Below, piece by piece: positions 11,026 through 20,373 of a DNA stretch of 31,380 bases. The first letter of the stretch is position 1; each line of letters starts with the position of its first letter. The notes under the pieces are model-generated. The model worked only from the letters and a program-made list of their open reading frames with translations. It did no database searches and was not told the origin of the DNA. Position numbers and translations under genes: made by a program. Origin of the DNA: Rhizophagus sp. LPA8_4_AMF (taxonomy: Eukaryota > Glomeromycota > Glomeromycetes > Glomerales > Glomeraceae); assembly GCA_021464525.1 (NCBI GenBank), contig JADRCO010000536.1:1-31380 (forward strand), read 5' to 3'.

Positions 11026-11841
11026 TTAATAGAAAAAAAAAGCTACTGAAACAAAAGTAATAATGGACATAATGTTTGGATTCATTGATAATTTAGTGGC
11101 ATCACCTAGAATGATAGTAGGGGATGATGCACTTGGTGTTGTTCCAGTACTCTTTGGAGCTCTTAATACAGCCTGACCAAATACAGATTTTTCATCAAAT
11201 GAATAAAGATTTAATACATTAAATTCATCAAATGTTATAGTCGGAGTTAAACTAAAACTTATTGCTGGTTGTGATATGAATTGGCCTACTGGTGTATTGC
11301 TAACCAAAATTTTGTCTGAATTAGGATCCGTAGAATTACTGCCCATCCAATATCTGTAACGAAAAATCATTAATTAATTCAAATTTCTTTTCTTCGTTAG
11401 AAAAGATCATAGAACTTACGAGTTAGTAGCCGCAGTAGAGTAAGTAAATCCATTGATTGTAAATGTACATCCATCGATAATAGTTACAGTTCCTGCAACA
11501 GTAACACTTCCTCCTGTGGTCAAAGCATTTTTTAATTGTTTCAACGGAACGGTAGTGGGTATAAACACGTTCGGAATACAAAGAGTAGGAGGAGCAGCCG
11601 CGGTTCCCGGAGTAGTTCCTCCTGGAGCGGGGGCTGTTCCTGGAGCGGGGACTTTTCCTGGAACTGGGGCCGCTCCTGGAGCTTTTCCTGGAGCTGGAGC
11701 TGGAGCTGGAGCTGGAGCCGCTCCTGGAGCGGGAGCTGTTCCAGGAGCTGGAGCTTGTGCCATCGTCAATTGAAAAGGAAAAGTGAAAAGTAATGAAAAT
11801 ATCGTGAAAAAAAGAATCATTTCTAATTTCATTCTTGCCAT
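11026..11841 (-). CDS. Secreted Pro/Ala-repeat protein with DM13 domain, probable GPI anchor
   Basis: Two exons (11841-11420 and 11353-11026) with a GTAAGT...TTACAG intron encode 249 aa. Residues 1-29 are a signal peptide. Residues 30-85 are Ala-Pro-Gly repeats (PAPG, APAPG), a likely O-glycosylated wall-spanning stalk. Residues 105-205 fit the DM13 fold: AGTVTIIDG, CTFTINGFTY, SYWMGSN, FDEFNVLNLYS, FGQAVL. DM13 is a small beta domain thought to be redox-linked and is often paired with DOMON domains; here it stands alone. Residues 232-249 are a hydrophobic tail following a Ser/Thr/Pro-rich segment, as in GPI signals. The splice joins TC to A to make Ser141 within the DM13 core, and the domain is continuous only when spliced. 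N146 lies in an N-glycosylation sequon. An alternative start is Met4. Confidence 0.78.
11598..11760. repeat. GC-rich minisatellite encoding the Ala-Pro-Gly stalk
   Basis: Tandem variants of GGAGCTGGAGC (plus strand) form a GC-rich island in AT-rich DNA. On the minus strand they encode the Pro/Ala/Gly repeats of the DM13 protein. Copy number is likely to vary between strains. Confidence 0.85.
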
Positions 11842-12716
11842 AGTTAAGATGAGTTGACGGACAATAGGGAAATTATTATTATTTATTGTCAGATTATTAA
11901 GTTACGAAAAAAAAAGTGGTTGATTTTTCTTAAATTATAACTTTATATAATTCCGTTATTTAAATTATGAATATAAAAACTCTTCTTAACTTTTAATCTT
12001 TTCTTTTTTAATGTGAAAAGATTAGAAAGAGGCTGATTACAAACATAGAACGTTCTATTTATACGAATTTAATAAATTGACAACCAATTACCAATTTCGA
12101 ATGTTTATTTACCATTATAACGTCGATCTTTCTAATTTAGCTCATTCCATGACTGCCAAGTAATATAAGGTGATAACTTACTAAAAATGACTATATGCAA
12201 AACATGATCATAAAGTTTAACTATAGTTTCTTGATCCTACTTTGATTTTTTATTTTATTATATTCATGTGATTAAACTTTGGAAACGGATTTGATATTCT
12301 AATCCATGTATTTTCCATGTTAATAAAAATATAATTACGAATAGTATATACGATAATTTCATTTAATCAACGATTATTAAACCGGTTTTTACTAACTTTT
12401 ACTTGCTTTTACCAATTTTTACTGCTTTACAGTATTGACTTTTACTGGAATTAAACTTTTTATATTTCAAAAACTATTTTTTATTTTTAATGTTCCAAAT
12501 AAGTATTACTTTATTGAATATTATTATAAAAATACAGGTTTATGCAAATAATAGATTTTACATCAAGCCTCTATAATGGAGATGCTGATACTTTTACAAA
12601 ATGTCTATTAAAATATTTTTGTTCTCGAAAAAATGAAATTATTGATAACAGATAATTAACCAATTTAAATTAACAAATAAATAAATAAAATCATTATTCC
12701 AAAATTGACCCTCCAT
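11842..12716. other. Promoter of the DM13 gene and 3' flank of the ten-Cys gene
   Basis: AT-rich DNA with no supported gene. At 12385-12450 there is a cluster of short direct repeats of the type TTTTTACT/ACTTTTAC. A TATA-like element is listed separately. Confidence 0.5.
11941..11950 (-). promoter_or_regulatory. TATA-like element of the DM13 gene
   Basis: The minus strand reads TTATATAAAG, about 100 nt upstream of the ATG at 11841. This is a better match than most A/T runs here, and the position suits a fungal TATA box. Confidence 0.4.
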
Positions 12717-13599
12717 TTAAAGCGCAGCAAGAATTGATCCTACGAGAACTACTAAACTCATACGATTTGCAATTAAAGACGCCGCATCAGATTTTTGATT
12801 AGCAGATTCACTTTGGAATTTTTGTGGATCCTCTTTTGAATTGCCTACATTTCCATCTAATATAATTAAACCGAAAAAAGTATTATTAATATTATTCTTA
12901 ATAAATTTATTCAAAGAAGAATTAGAAGATGAAATTTCAATAATTACCTATGAAATTTTTACCACATTTTCCTTGTAAAGCACTTTTAACGGTATTAATA
13001 TCTTTTTCAGTGACTTGTTGGATATCTGAGAATGCATTAGGATTTGTGTTTTGGTAGTTAAAATAAGTATTAAAAATGGCTTTATTACAGGGAGTGCAAA
13101 CTACTTCTTTTGATGCACCAGCAAGAGTAATAGCAGGATCTTGGCCTTTTGGAGCAGATTGAAGAATTTGTTGTGCTGCTGCTTGAGATTCAATGAAACA
13201 ATACCCGTCAGTAGAGTTCTTATAACAAACAGAATCTCTTGTTGGAGAATACAAAGATAATGCAACATTAACGAGTTGTGCAAGAGGGTTTTTCTTTGCT
13301 ATATCTTCTTGACATGAAGTTTTGACCTCATTTAGAGTCTTAGCTACAAGATCATCTGAACATTTAGGAGCCTCACAAATTGCATCGGCCGCACTCTTTA
13401 AAGTATTTTGGTCGGGAATAGAAGTAGAAGCAGCCAATGGAGCAACAGATGCAAACGGAAAGCATTTATTGACTTCTTGATCACCAAGCAATTTAGTCAT
13501 TTCGTTCTTACAACCGTCTGAAAGATTACCACCAAATTGGGCTGAGCCCAATGTTGCTGACGCAAGGACTAAGAGTGTGATAAAATAAGTGTATTTCAT
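12717..13599 (-). CDS. Ten-cysteine secreted protein, probable GPI anchor
   Basis: Two exons (13599-12948 and 12856-12717) with a GTAATT...TATTAG intron give 263 aa. Residues 1-20 are a signal peptide ending GSA. The mature part has ten Cys (30, 46, 75, 80, 96, 125, 134, 168, 171, 212), enough for five disulfides, and an N-glycosylation sequon at Asn128. Residues 218-245 are polar, and the last 15 or so residues (MSLVVLVGSILAAL) are a hydrophobic GPI-type signal that appears only after splicing. The pattern resembles uncharacterised fungal GPI proteins; I cannot name a function. It is on the same strand as, and about 0.9 kb upstream of, the DM13 GPI gene, so both may be surface proteins of one coat. 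Confidence 0.75.
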
Positions 13600-13715
13600 T
13601 TTTTCTGAGTTTCGAGGTCAAGTAAAAAAAGTATATTTGGATATCCAACTAACAAACGATATAGACGACTTGTATAATATAATAAATGTAGGAAAAAATA
13701 ATTTTCTAGGCAGCA

Positions 13716-13724
13716 ATTTATATA
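13716..13724 (-). promoter_or_regulatory. TATA-like element of the ten-Cys gene
   Basis: The minus strand reads TATATAAAT about 120 nt upstream of the ATG at 13599. It is a weak candidate because of the base composition. Confidence 0.3.
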
Positions 13725-14551
13725 ATTTATTTTTTTTTTATGCCAAGAAAATCCTGTAAAAATAATGTAGATAAAATTGAAATAATATAAGTATTTATAA
13801 AAATTCCAATAGTACCGTATGAGATATATTACATTACCTGATTTGGAAACACATATCAAGGTGCCCGAGCACAATAAAATTAATAAATCTGTAATACGCT
13901 TATTAAAAGGTAAACAATATTCTTACTTTATTTAGACTATAAAAAAAAGAAATATACAAAAATGTTACTCACTCATTTCCCCGTTTTGTAATTTTATTCT
14001 GAATCGTACGTCATTTTTTTTCTTTAAAATAAATTTCCCCAAGACCAAGGGGAATGAACATCACTATTTTATCATTTGTTTTCAATTTTGCCCAGGATTT
14101 TTTTGCCCAATTTGCCAATGACGCTGTATAAAGTAACAACCTATTTTTGGCGTCAAAGTATATACATTACTTCTGCGGGAATGGATAAATTTGGTACATG
14201 ATGTACAGCTCAATTGGTTCACACAATTTTATTTAGTCAAAATCATTGGAATATGTCAGAAATACAAAACCGCTAATTATTGTTTCTAATGAGTCGCATA
14301 ATTAATGCGTCATTTTATATTTAATTTTTTTTTCTAAAAAGAAATAAATTTAAAATAAGAATTTATAACGTCAACTTCTTCCGTCATTTTGGCGATATTC
14401 CCATTGTATGATATACAGCTTATGTTTATTAAAGAAAAACTTAAGTTACTTCATTCTAACGAAATTACTTCTTTGTATTATTATTTTTGGGAACAATCAA
14501 TTAAAAATAATTAACTATCATGATCATGCTACTAGGTAGTACTCCTGCTTC

Positions 14552-14557
14552 CACGTG
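14552..14557. promoter_or_regulatory. CACGTG box, intergenic
   Basis: An E-box core preceded by C, unlike the other seven in the window, which are preceded by T. It lies inside the 14526-14648 coding-like island. Confidence 0.2.
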
Positions 14558-15406
14558 TACTTTTAATCCCGTTAACGTTTGGTTACTTCAAGAAGCAAAT
14601 AAACTTATGGTTGAACAAGAAGGCAACATTCCTCAACGAGAAGCATGACACTATCAACTTGATTGTACAATTAGATGTCGAGAAAGTTTGTTATAAAAAA
14701 TTCACGGTAAGCCATAAAAAAATTGTGTCGTTTCGTTCGTAAAATTTAAATAAAGACATTTCATATTATATGTTTGAAACATTGCAAAGACATTTGTTTC
14801 ATACCCTTGCATATGCAATACCCTTGCATAAAGTTCGTTTATCCATAGTGTTTGATAAGTTGATAAGCAATGTGAATTAGGAAAATTAATTTTATGAAAA
14901 ATCACAAAGAAACGAGAAATTTATAAGGGAATTAACGATTAAAAAAATAGCAACAAAGAAGTGTGGTAACAAAAAAATCAAAAGGAAACATTACAAAATG
15001 TGATTAATACAAAATGTTATTAGAAGGAAAACCAATTAAAGGAATACAAGGCCTACGATGTGAACAAGGGTAAAAAGAGAATAGCAAACCAATAGCTTTC
15101 AAATTATATTATGTTGTATCCAATTTGTTATGTACATGATATTGCATTTGTTTTATTACTATAGAAAACAATGAATTCAATCGTTTTTGTCGGTCGAAGA
15201 AAAGTTTCACATGTTGGATTAGCATTAAGCATTTAAGTTTACTAATAATACATATAAATATTAGAAATCTATCGGTTTATAGTTCTTAAAATGTCAGCCA
15301 AAATTATATTTCCAAAATTATCCAATATTAACAATAACATTACGTAATCAAGCATATTTATTCGATCTTCGATCTCATTTTCTCCGTTTCTAATTTATTC
15401 CCTATC

Positions 15407-16488
15407 ATGTCAGTTGTAACAGTTTTTGTACAAAGTGAAAACGCGTCTTCTGAAAGACGCTTTGATGTCGGTCTTACGATAAAACAGCTCAAGGTGCATA
15501 TTCATTCATTCTCATTTAAAAATAATTGTTTTCTTTTCAATATAAAAAGTTGACTTTGAACTTCGCCATTAAGGTGAAACTAGAACCTATTACGGGCATT
15601 CCTGCTGATTCACAAGTTTTACAATTATATAATGGTGATACTATGATCACGTCTATAGAAGGGGATAATTATATGTTTGGAGACTTTCCGGTGAACAATT
15701 TTATGACACTTAAAGTAAGCAGTCGTATTCATTGAATTCTATTATTTTATATTTGATATTATTAGTATTCATCATTCGTATATATGTATATTAATTTAAT
15801 TTAGGTTACTGATGCGAATCCTAATAATAATAAAAACAAATTTACAGATCTATCATCTGTGGAAAAATATGAATTACCCGACGATGAATATGCTAAACGA
15901 TCAGGTAGATAAAATTTGTAAATTATATTAATTTTATCGTATCTATATATTTATTTATTTGTCTAATTTTTTATAAGACTCGGTGCTTTCATTTAAGCAA
16001 CGTAATAAATTAGGAAGATTTTCTGATGCTAAATCGTCGACTTCAAATGCTTCTCAGACATTTGAAGAGGAAGCAAAAAACATTAAAGTTGGTGATCGGT
16101 GTGAAGTTGATTTTGGTGAAGGAAATGAAGAAGGATTAAAAAGACGCGGTATTGTGAAATTTGTTGGTAAGTTTTTTAAAAATTCAGTATTTCCAATTAT
16201 CATTTCGTATTAAATATATTTATTTTTTTTCAAAGGTGAAACTAAATTTAAGCCGGGTCATTGGGTTGGTGTTCATTATGATGAGCCAGTTGGAAAACAC
16301 GATGGAACGTATGTATTGATGTTTCTAACCAATTTTTAAATATATAATTTTTGATACTAATTTGAATTTTATTCAGTGTTCAAGGAGAAAAGTATTTTGA
16401 ATGTCCTCCAAAACATGGTGCATTTGTTAGACCAAATAAAGTAAAAGTTGGCGATTATCCTGAAGAAACTTTTGAAGAAGAAATGTAG
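15407..16488 (+). CDS. Tubulin-folding cofactor B (Alp11/Alf1 type)
   Basis: Six exons (15407-15493, 15574-15714, 15805-15904, 15978-16166, 16236-16308, 16377-16488) encode 233 aa, the usual length for TBCB. Residues 1-85 are the ubiquitin-like domain (TVFVQSE, LTIKQLK, LQLYNGD). A linker carries the [15 protein letters not shown] motif typical of the family. Residues 144-216 are the CAP-Gly domain ([42 protein letters not shown]). The protein ends [11 protein letters not shown], the acidic tail type that cofactor B uses with cofactor E. It captures alpha-tubulin released from the CCT chaperonin and passes it on for dimer assembly. One oddity is that the CAP-Gly signature GKNDG reads GKHDG (His194). 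The gene converges on the BRI3-like gene. Confidence 0.93.
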
Positions 16489-17090
16489 AAATAAATTGTT
16501 TGATATTCATTAGATATTATTGAGTTTTTTTTTATAAACAAGTTATAATATGATTCAAATACAACAAAATATTTTAGAAATTATGCGTTTTAATGTATGA
16601 GCAATATAATATTACTAATATTAAAGAAATTATTATAAATTATTATCACTTAATTTATGAATTTGATTTCCGGCGATTCTTTGTTATAAATATACAAAAA
16701 ATAAATGAATAATGCATTTTAACACTTTTCCAAGAATTAATCAATAAATAATAATGAAAAAAATTTTGATCTAATTTTAAGAATTCATAACTAGTTTAAA
16801 TTTAGTTTTGGAAGTTCAGAACTAGATCTCATAGATATTCTAATTCAGAAGGAAGAGTATTGTCCTAAATTTTGTAATACAATATAAACAAGCAAATTTG
16901 ATGATTCTATATAAACGAAATTATATGCGCTCCATAAATAAAAGTAAGCGCGTAAAAAGAAAATATCTATTATCAAAATATTAAAAATGACATTAAAGTT
17001 ATTTGAAAAATGTTCTTTTAAAATAAGATGAAGTATGTGTAAAAAATTTTTTTAATATAAATATATAATTATGTAAATTAAAATCCTTTG
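16489..17090. other. Convergent 3' intergenic region
   Basis: It lies between the cofactor B stop and the BRI3-like stop. AT-rich, with several AATAAA-like hexamers on both strands that could serve as polyadenylation signals. No gene seen. Confidence 0.55.
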
Positions 17091-17534
17091 TCAATTCATT
17101 GATCCAGCTTCAGGAATGTTCACGCCTTTAAATTCCTTATTACATTTTTTACAGACAGTCTTCTTCTTTGCATATCCACAAAATCTTGGTAAACCCAAAC
17201 AAAATGCCCAAAATAATGTACCAGACGTGCTAAATGGAAATAAAAGAATAAAATTAGATATTTTTTTTAAAAAAGAAGAAATAAATACAAAATCTTAAAA
17301 AGGTAAAATAATCACTAATGTTGTCTTAATTCATGATTTCCTCCTTTTGAACAAGGACCCAAAGTTGCCGCTATACGACGTTGTTCAATTACTGCCGCAT
17401 CTATGATCGGAAAGAGTATATATTTAAAATTAAAGATTTGGTACTCAGGCAATAATAATCAAATAACAAAATTTAGAAATGTATTTACCTTCTTCATGTG
17501 TATATGTTCCATGAGTACCAGGATACGTAGACAT
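17091..17534 (-). CDS. Small BRI3/LITAF-like zinc-ribbon membrane protein
   Basis: Three exons (17534-17489, 17400-17316, 17229-17091) encode 89 aa. Residues 30-44 hold GPCSKGGNHELRQHY, giving Cys32 and His38 as a possible first metal pair. Residues 45-63 are hydrophobic and aromatic (LFWAFCLGLPRF). CKKC (Cys70, Cys73) follows. This layout, a zinc-ribbon split by a membrane-inserting hydrophobic helix, is that of brain protein I3 and LITAF-domain proteins, which sit on the cytosolic face of endosomes and lysosomes. Only one CxxC is present, so the assignment is by overall pattern and is moderate. The second donor, TA|GTGATT, is the only one that keeps the frame. Confidence 0.65.
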
Positions 17535-18049
17535 TGTGAAAGAAGAATTTTTAAATTGATTTTTGGCTACGTATTGTTTACGGAATTTATTAAGCAGGTG
17601 ATCAAAATTTTTTCTCACGTTCATGTTATGTCTACTGAAATTTCCATCACATGATCATTATAGAAAACTTAGCGATGAATCTCCTGGATAGAATTAATTC
17701 TCTTACGAAGCTTATCAAATTATATTGTAAGTAAACCTTCTGAAAAACAAGCACTCATTAAAGACATTATTAGATCAAAAGTTATCGTTTATATAACTAA
17801 TTTATCAAATAGTTTAAATTCTTAGATACAAATTATTTATCATTACAAATTTTCTTTAATTGAAAACAATTATTTAATAGGGTAACGCGTTAATATAAAA
17901 GTTTAAAATGGCACATGTTATTAACTATTATTTTATTGGTAACATTTGGCATTAAAAAATTGGTTATACGTGTCTTATAAATTCAGCTTATGTGGCGCTG
18001 TCTTATAAATAACATAATACTTGACTGTTATCATATCTTTATTATTAAA
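17535..18049. other. Divergent promoter region
   Basis: It separates the BRI3-like gene (-) from the orphan membrane protein gene (+). AT-rich with no clear motif. The frame at 17403-17654 (+) is a shadow of the BRI3-like exons and intron. Confidence 0.5.
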
Positions 18050-18853
18050 ATGTACTTTTCCTATATTATCATTACTTCTTTCTTGTGTTCAATTATTCTA
18101 GCACAAGAACATGAAAGTACTCAAAAACCTCATAAAACTGATGCACTCGCAAATTTCGTTGATGTATTAGTTTCTTTTATGGTTCCATTACTTATTTATT
18201 TGACCATAGATTACGAATATGATAAGAATGAGGAGGACTTGGATAGTAGAATTGGAAATTTAGTTTATTCATTTATATTTTTCGTACAAATAGGATTACA
18301 AGAAGAAATAGCTTTTATGATCATAACAGTTGAAATTCCTTTTTATATCAAAATATTACAACATATTATAAGTTTTATAACTGGAATTGCAGTTATTGGA
18401 CAATTCATTTATCTATTAAGTAAAAAATATAAATTTTTTAATGCTTCGCTTAAATTATTTCAAAAAATTTTCAACTTTCTCTATTACAAGGCTAGTTTCT
18501 TATCTATAATAGTACTTTGCTTATTAACGTACAAATTTAAGGAAAATATCACAACGAGCTTTACTATATCATTAATTGTTACTAGTGCTGTTATATCTAT
18601 TTCAATAATAACAATTAACAATATTATGTTTGAGGATTATGTGTTAAATTATGAAAAAATTTTGGAGACTGTTGGTTATCTTATACTCGTTAATACATTT
18701 TATTTAGCTTCCTTAATTAATTGTTTCATTTTACAAACTCCGGCTATTTTTAATAAGATTTTCTTAAATTTAAGTGCTATATTAGTTACTTCTTGGATTA
18801 TATATGCTTATAAAGAAGAAAGAAGTAGGACAGAAGAAAGAAAAAGGCCGTGA
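18050..18853 (+). CDS. Orphan multi-pass membrane protein
   Basis: An intronless frame of 267 aa. The open frame reaches up to 17990, but Met at 18050 begins a clean signal-like segment (MYFSYIIITSFLCSIILAQ), so I prefer it. A short polar segment follows, then about seven hydrophobic stretches (near residues 35-52, 66-83, 85-125, 146-160, 172-186, 209-230 and 235-250, approximate). The C-terminus is strongly charged (KEERSRTEERKRP), suggesting a cytosolic tail. I do not recognise the family. It is the only complete single-exon gene in the window, and its Ile/Leu/Phe-rich composition fits lineage-specific fungal membrane proteins. Function is unknown. Confidence 0.65.
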   Translation: MYFSYIIITSFLCSIILAQEHESTQKPHKTDALANFVDVLVSFMVPLLIYLTIDYEYDKNEEDLDSRIGNLVYSFIFFVQIGLQEEIAFMIITVEIPFYIKILQHIISFITGIAVIGQFIYLLSKKYKFFNASLKLFQKIFNFLYYKASFLSIIVLCLLTYKFKENITTSFTISLIVTSAVISISIITINNIMFEDYVLNYEKILETVGYLILVNTFYLASLINCFILQTPAIFNKIFLNLSAILVTSWIIYAYKEERSRTEERKRP

Positions 18854-19150
18854 TATAGTCTTTTCAATTATATTTTTTTATTATTGGACTTTGCATAGCA
18901 ATATAATGACAATAAATGAAATGATAGCTTCTTTTTTAAAATGTAACCATAATCTATCAGTTTAAAATAAACTTATTTAGTTTGGTGTTACCAGCGGTCA
19001 CGCTATTCTTACAAGAGTCTAGGAATCGTTCGAATTCATCTATTTACCTATATTGTTGAAAGACATATCTTACTTAAAGGTTTGATTATGACATAATCTT
19101 TTTCTGCAATGGGCATGTCTTAACTAGGACACGATGTGATACCTTAGAAA

Positions 19151-19345
19151 GAAGTGACAAAACCTTTGACTTGGATGCCATTTGAATTTGAATATTGTAC
19201 GATGCACTATTTATCATAATTGTGTAACTATCATCATCTTTTCAGATTCTACATGTATAGATTTTTGATCACTAAGAAAGCCAATCCAAAAGATGCTCAG
19301 ATGATCCGCAAGGCCAAGAAAATAAGGGGGAAAAAAAGAAAATAA
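19151..19345 (+). pseudogene. Possible decayed coding remnant
   Basis: A 65-codon frame is interrupted by one TAA at 19217-19219. The left part reads EVTKPLTWMPFEFEYC and the right part reads RFLITKKANPKDAQMIRKAK, followed by a basic end. A possible acceptor (TTTTCAG) stands at about 19245, so the right part might be a terminal exon of a lost gene. I recognise no family. Confidence 0.2.
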
Positions 19346-19791
19346 AATTTATAAAATAAAGTTATGCTCATCATTATTCGGTTTCAAAATATTCAGTAAT
19401 AAGCTATTTTTAATCAATATTAAAGATACAATAGATATGAAATAACGTATGATGAAATTTTTCCTCTCCCTCATGATGTACAAAATCATCCATCCCGATT
19501 TTTCCTTAATAATGGATATGCGTTTTACCTGTTGCCTTATCAGACATTCTTAAGTCTTAATCTCATGAATCGTTTTATTTTTGCATCCAATCTATTTAAA
19601 AAAACCAATCGAAGTTTTATATGATCATACGTTGCATTTTATCATGTTTTTTTTAACTATCATTTAAAAATTTCTATTATTTAGTAAGACAAGTGGCTGT
19701 CTTGTTAATAATTGCCAAGGTCAAATTAAAATAGTGATGTTTCTTGACAAGCTTTAAAGCATGAAGAGATGAACTTATTTTGTTTAAATAA

Positions 19792-19941
19792 GAGAAGAGC
19801 ATAACCCCTAGACTTTACAAGGATTTGTCCCGCGATATAAAAAACTCATTCAGACAAAAATATTACTCGGATAATGTGGTTCACGCGAGAAGAGAATATG
19901 TTATCTTTAGCAAAAAAGTCATAACAAATCGATTACTTTAG
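19792..19941 (+). pseudogene. Possible coding remnant, 49 codons
   Basis: An open frame without a start Met (ITPRLYKDLSRDIKNSF, then KYYSDNVVHARREYVIFS). The composition is protein-like compared with neighbouring DNA. It resembles no family strongly enough to name. It may be part of the same dead gene as the flanking segments, although the frames are separate. Confidence 0.2.
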
Positions 19942-20028
19942 TTGATTACATGTAATTGATTTCTTAATTGATTTTAAATTTTAAACCTTTTTAGAATCAT
20001 ACTTCCATTTTATTTTATGTTATTATTT

Positions 20029-20166
20029 ATGGCATACCCACACCATCCACACAACTTACTTTTAGAAAAAGACATCCAAGAAAAGGTGGAAAACTTTATT
20101 ATTCTCTTTTTACCAATAATGCTACAAGAAGTCATTCTAAAACTTAGACATCGTGAAAAATCATAG
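20029..20166 (+). CDS. Possible small ORF, 45 aa
   Basis: An ATG frame beginning MAYPHHPHNLLLEKDIQEK, then a hydrophobic helix (FIILFLPIML) and a basic end (KLRHREKS). It could be a microprotein, an upstream ORF of the BRAP2 transcript (stop 207 nt before that ATG) or chance. Confidence 0.2.
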   Translation: MAYPHHPHNLLLEKDIQEKVENFIILFLPIMLQEVILKLRHREKS

Positions 20167-20269
20167 ACAGTTTTACTAATAAAACTGCAAAACAAACTCC
20201 TTTTGTCGCTGATACGCAATACACGGTTAATTGTAATTAGGATTTGAAGTAAAGTTAGATCACAAAATG

Positions 20270-20276
20270 TCACGTG
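20270..20276. promoter_or_regulatory. TCACGTG box upstream of BRAP2
   Basis: An E-box core ending 98 nt before the BRAP2 ATG. The same box lies 112 nt before the FUBP ATG. Confidence 0.35.
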
Positions 20277-20373
20277 CCGTAGATGGATTTCCTGCGCACC
20301 CTGTGAAAGATGCCAAACACGAAATCATCATTCTCATTTGGTTTTTCCCGTCCTCCTTTTTTTTATTTGGATC

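Larger units (their letters stand above)
13600..15406. other. 1.8-kb interval with short coding-like islands
   Basis: There is no full gene. Small islands with protein-like codon content occur on the plus strand: 14526-14648 (40 codons, including NVWLLQEANKLMVEQEG), near 15014 (MLLEGKPIKGIQGLRC) and near 15173 (MNSIVFVGRRKVSHVGL). They are too short and disconnected to call. A 6-bp hairpin with TTCCCC and GGGGAA arms lies at about 14034-14053. A CACGTG box lies at 14552-14557. Confidence 0.4.
18854..20373. other. 1.5-kb interval with decayed coding-like segments upstream of BRAP2
   Basis: There is no complete gene. Three plus-strand segments with protein-like content are listed separately (19151-19345, 19792-19941, 20029-20166). 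A minus-strand frame at 20010-20273 overlaps the last of these and is less protein-like. The BRAP2 promoter must lie at the right end. Confidence 0.4.

Noticed and set aside
11453..11793. Gly/Ala- and Ser/Trp-rich plus-strand ORFs opposite the DM13 gene
   Set aside because: They are antisense shadows of the Ala-Pro-Gly minisatellite.
14702..14905. 67-codon minus-strand ORF
   Set aside because: No family resemblance, no splice context and composition of random AT-rich sequence.
20338..20373. Upstream extension of the BRAP2 frame
   Set aside because: The first codon there is TTG. The first ATG is at 20374 and begins the family-like YHLKFELY segment.
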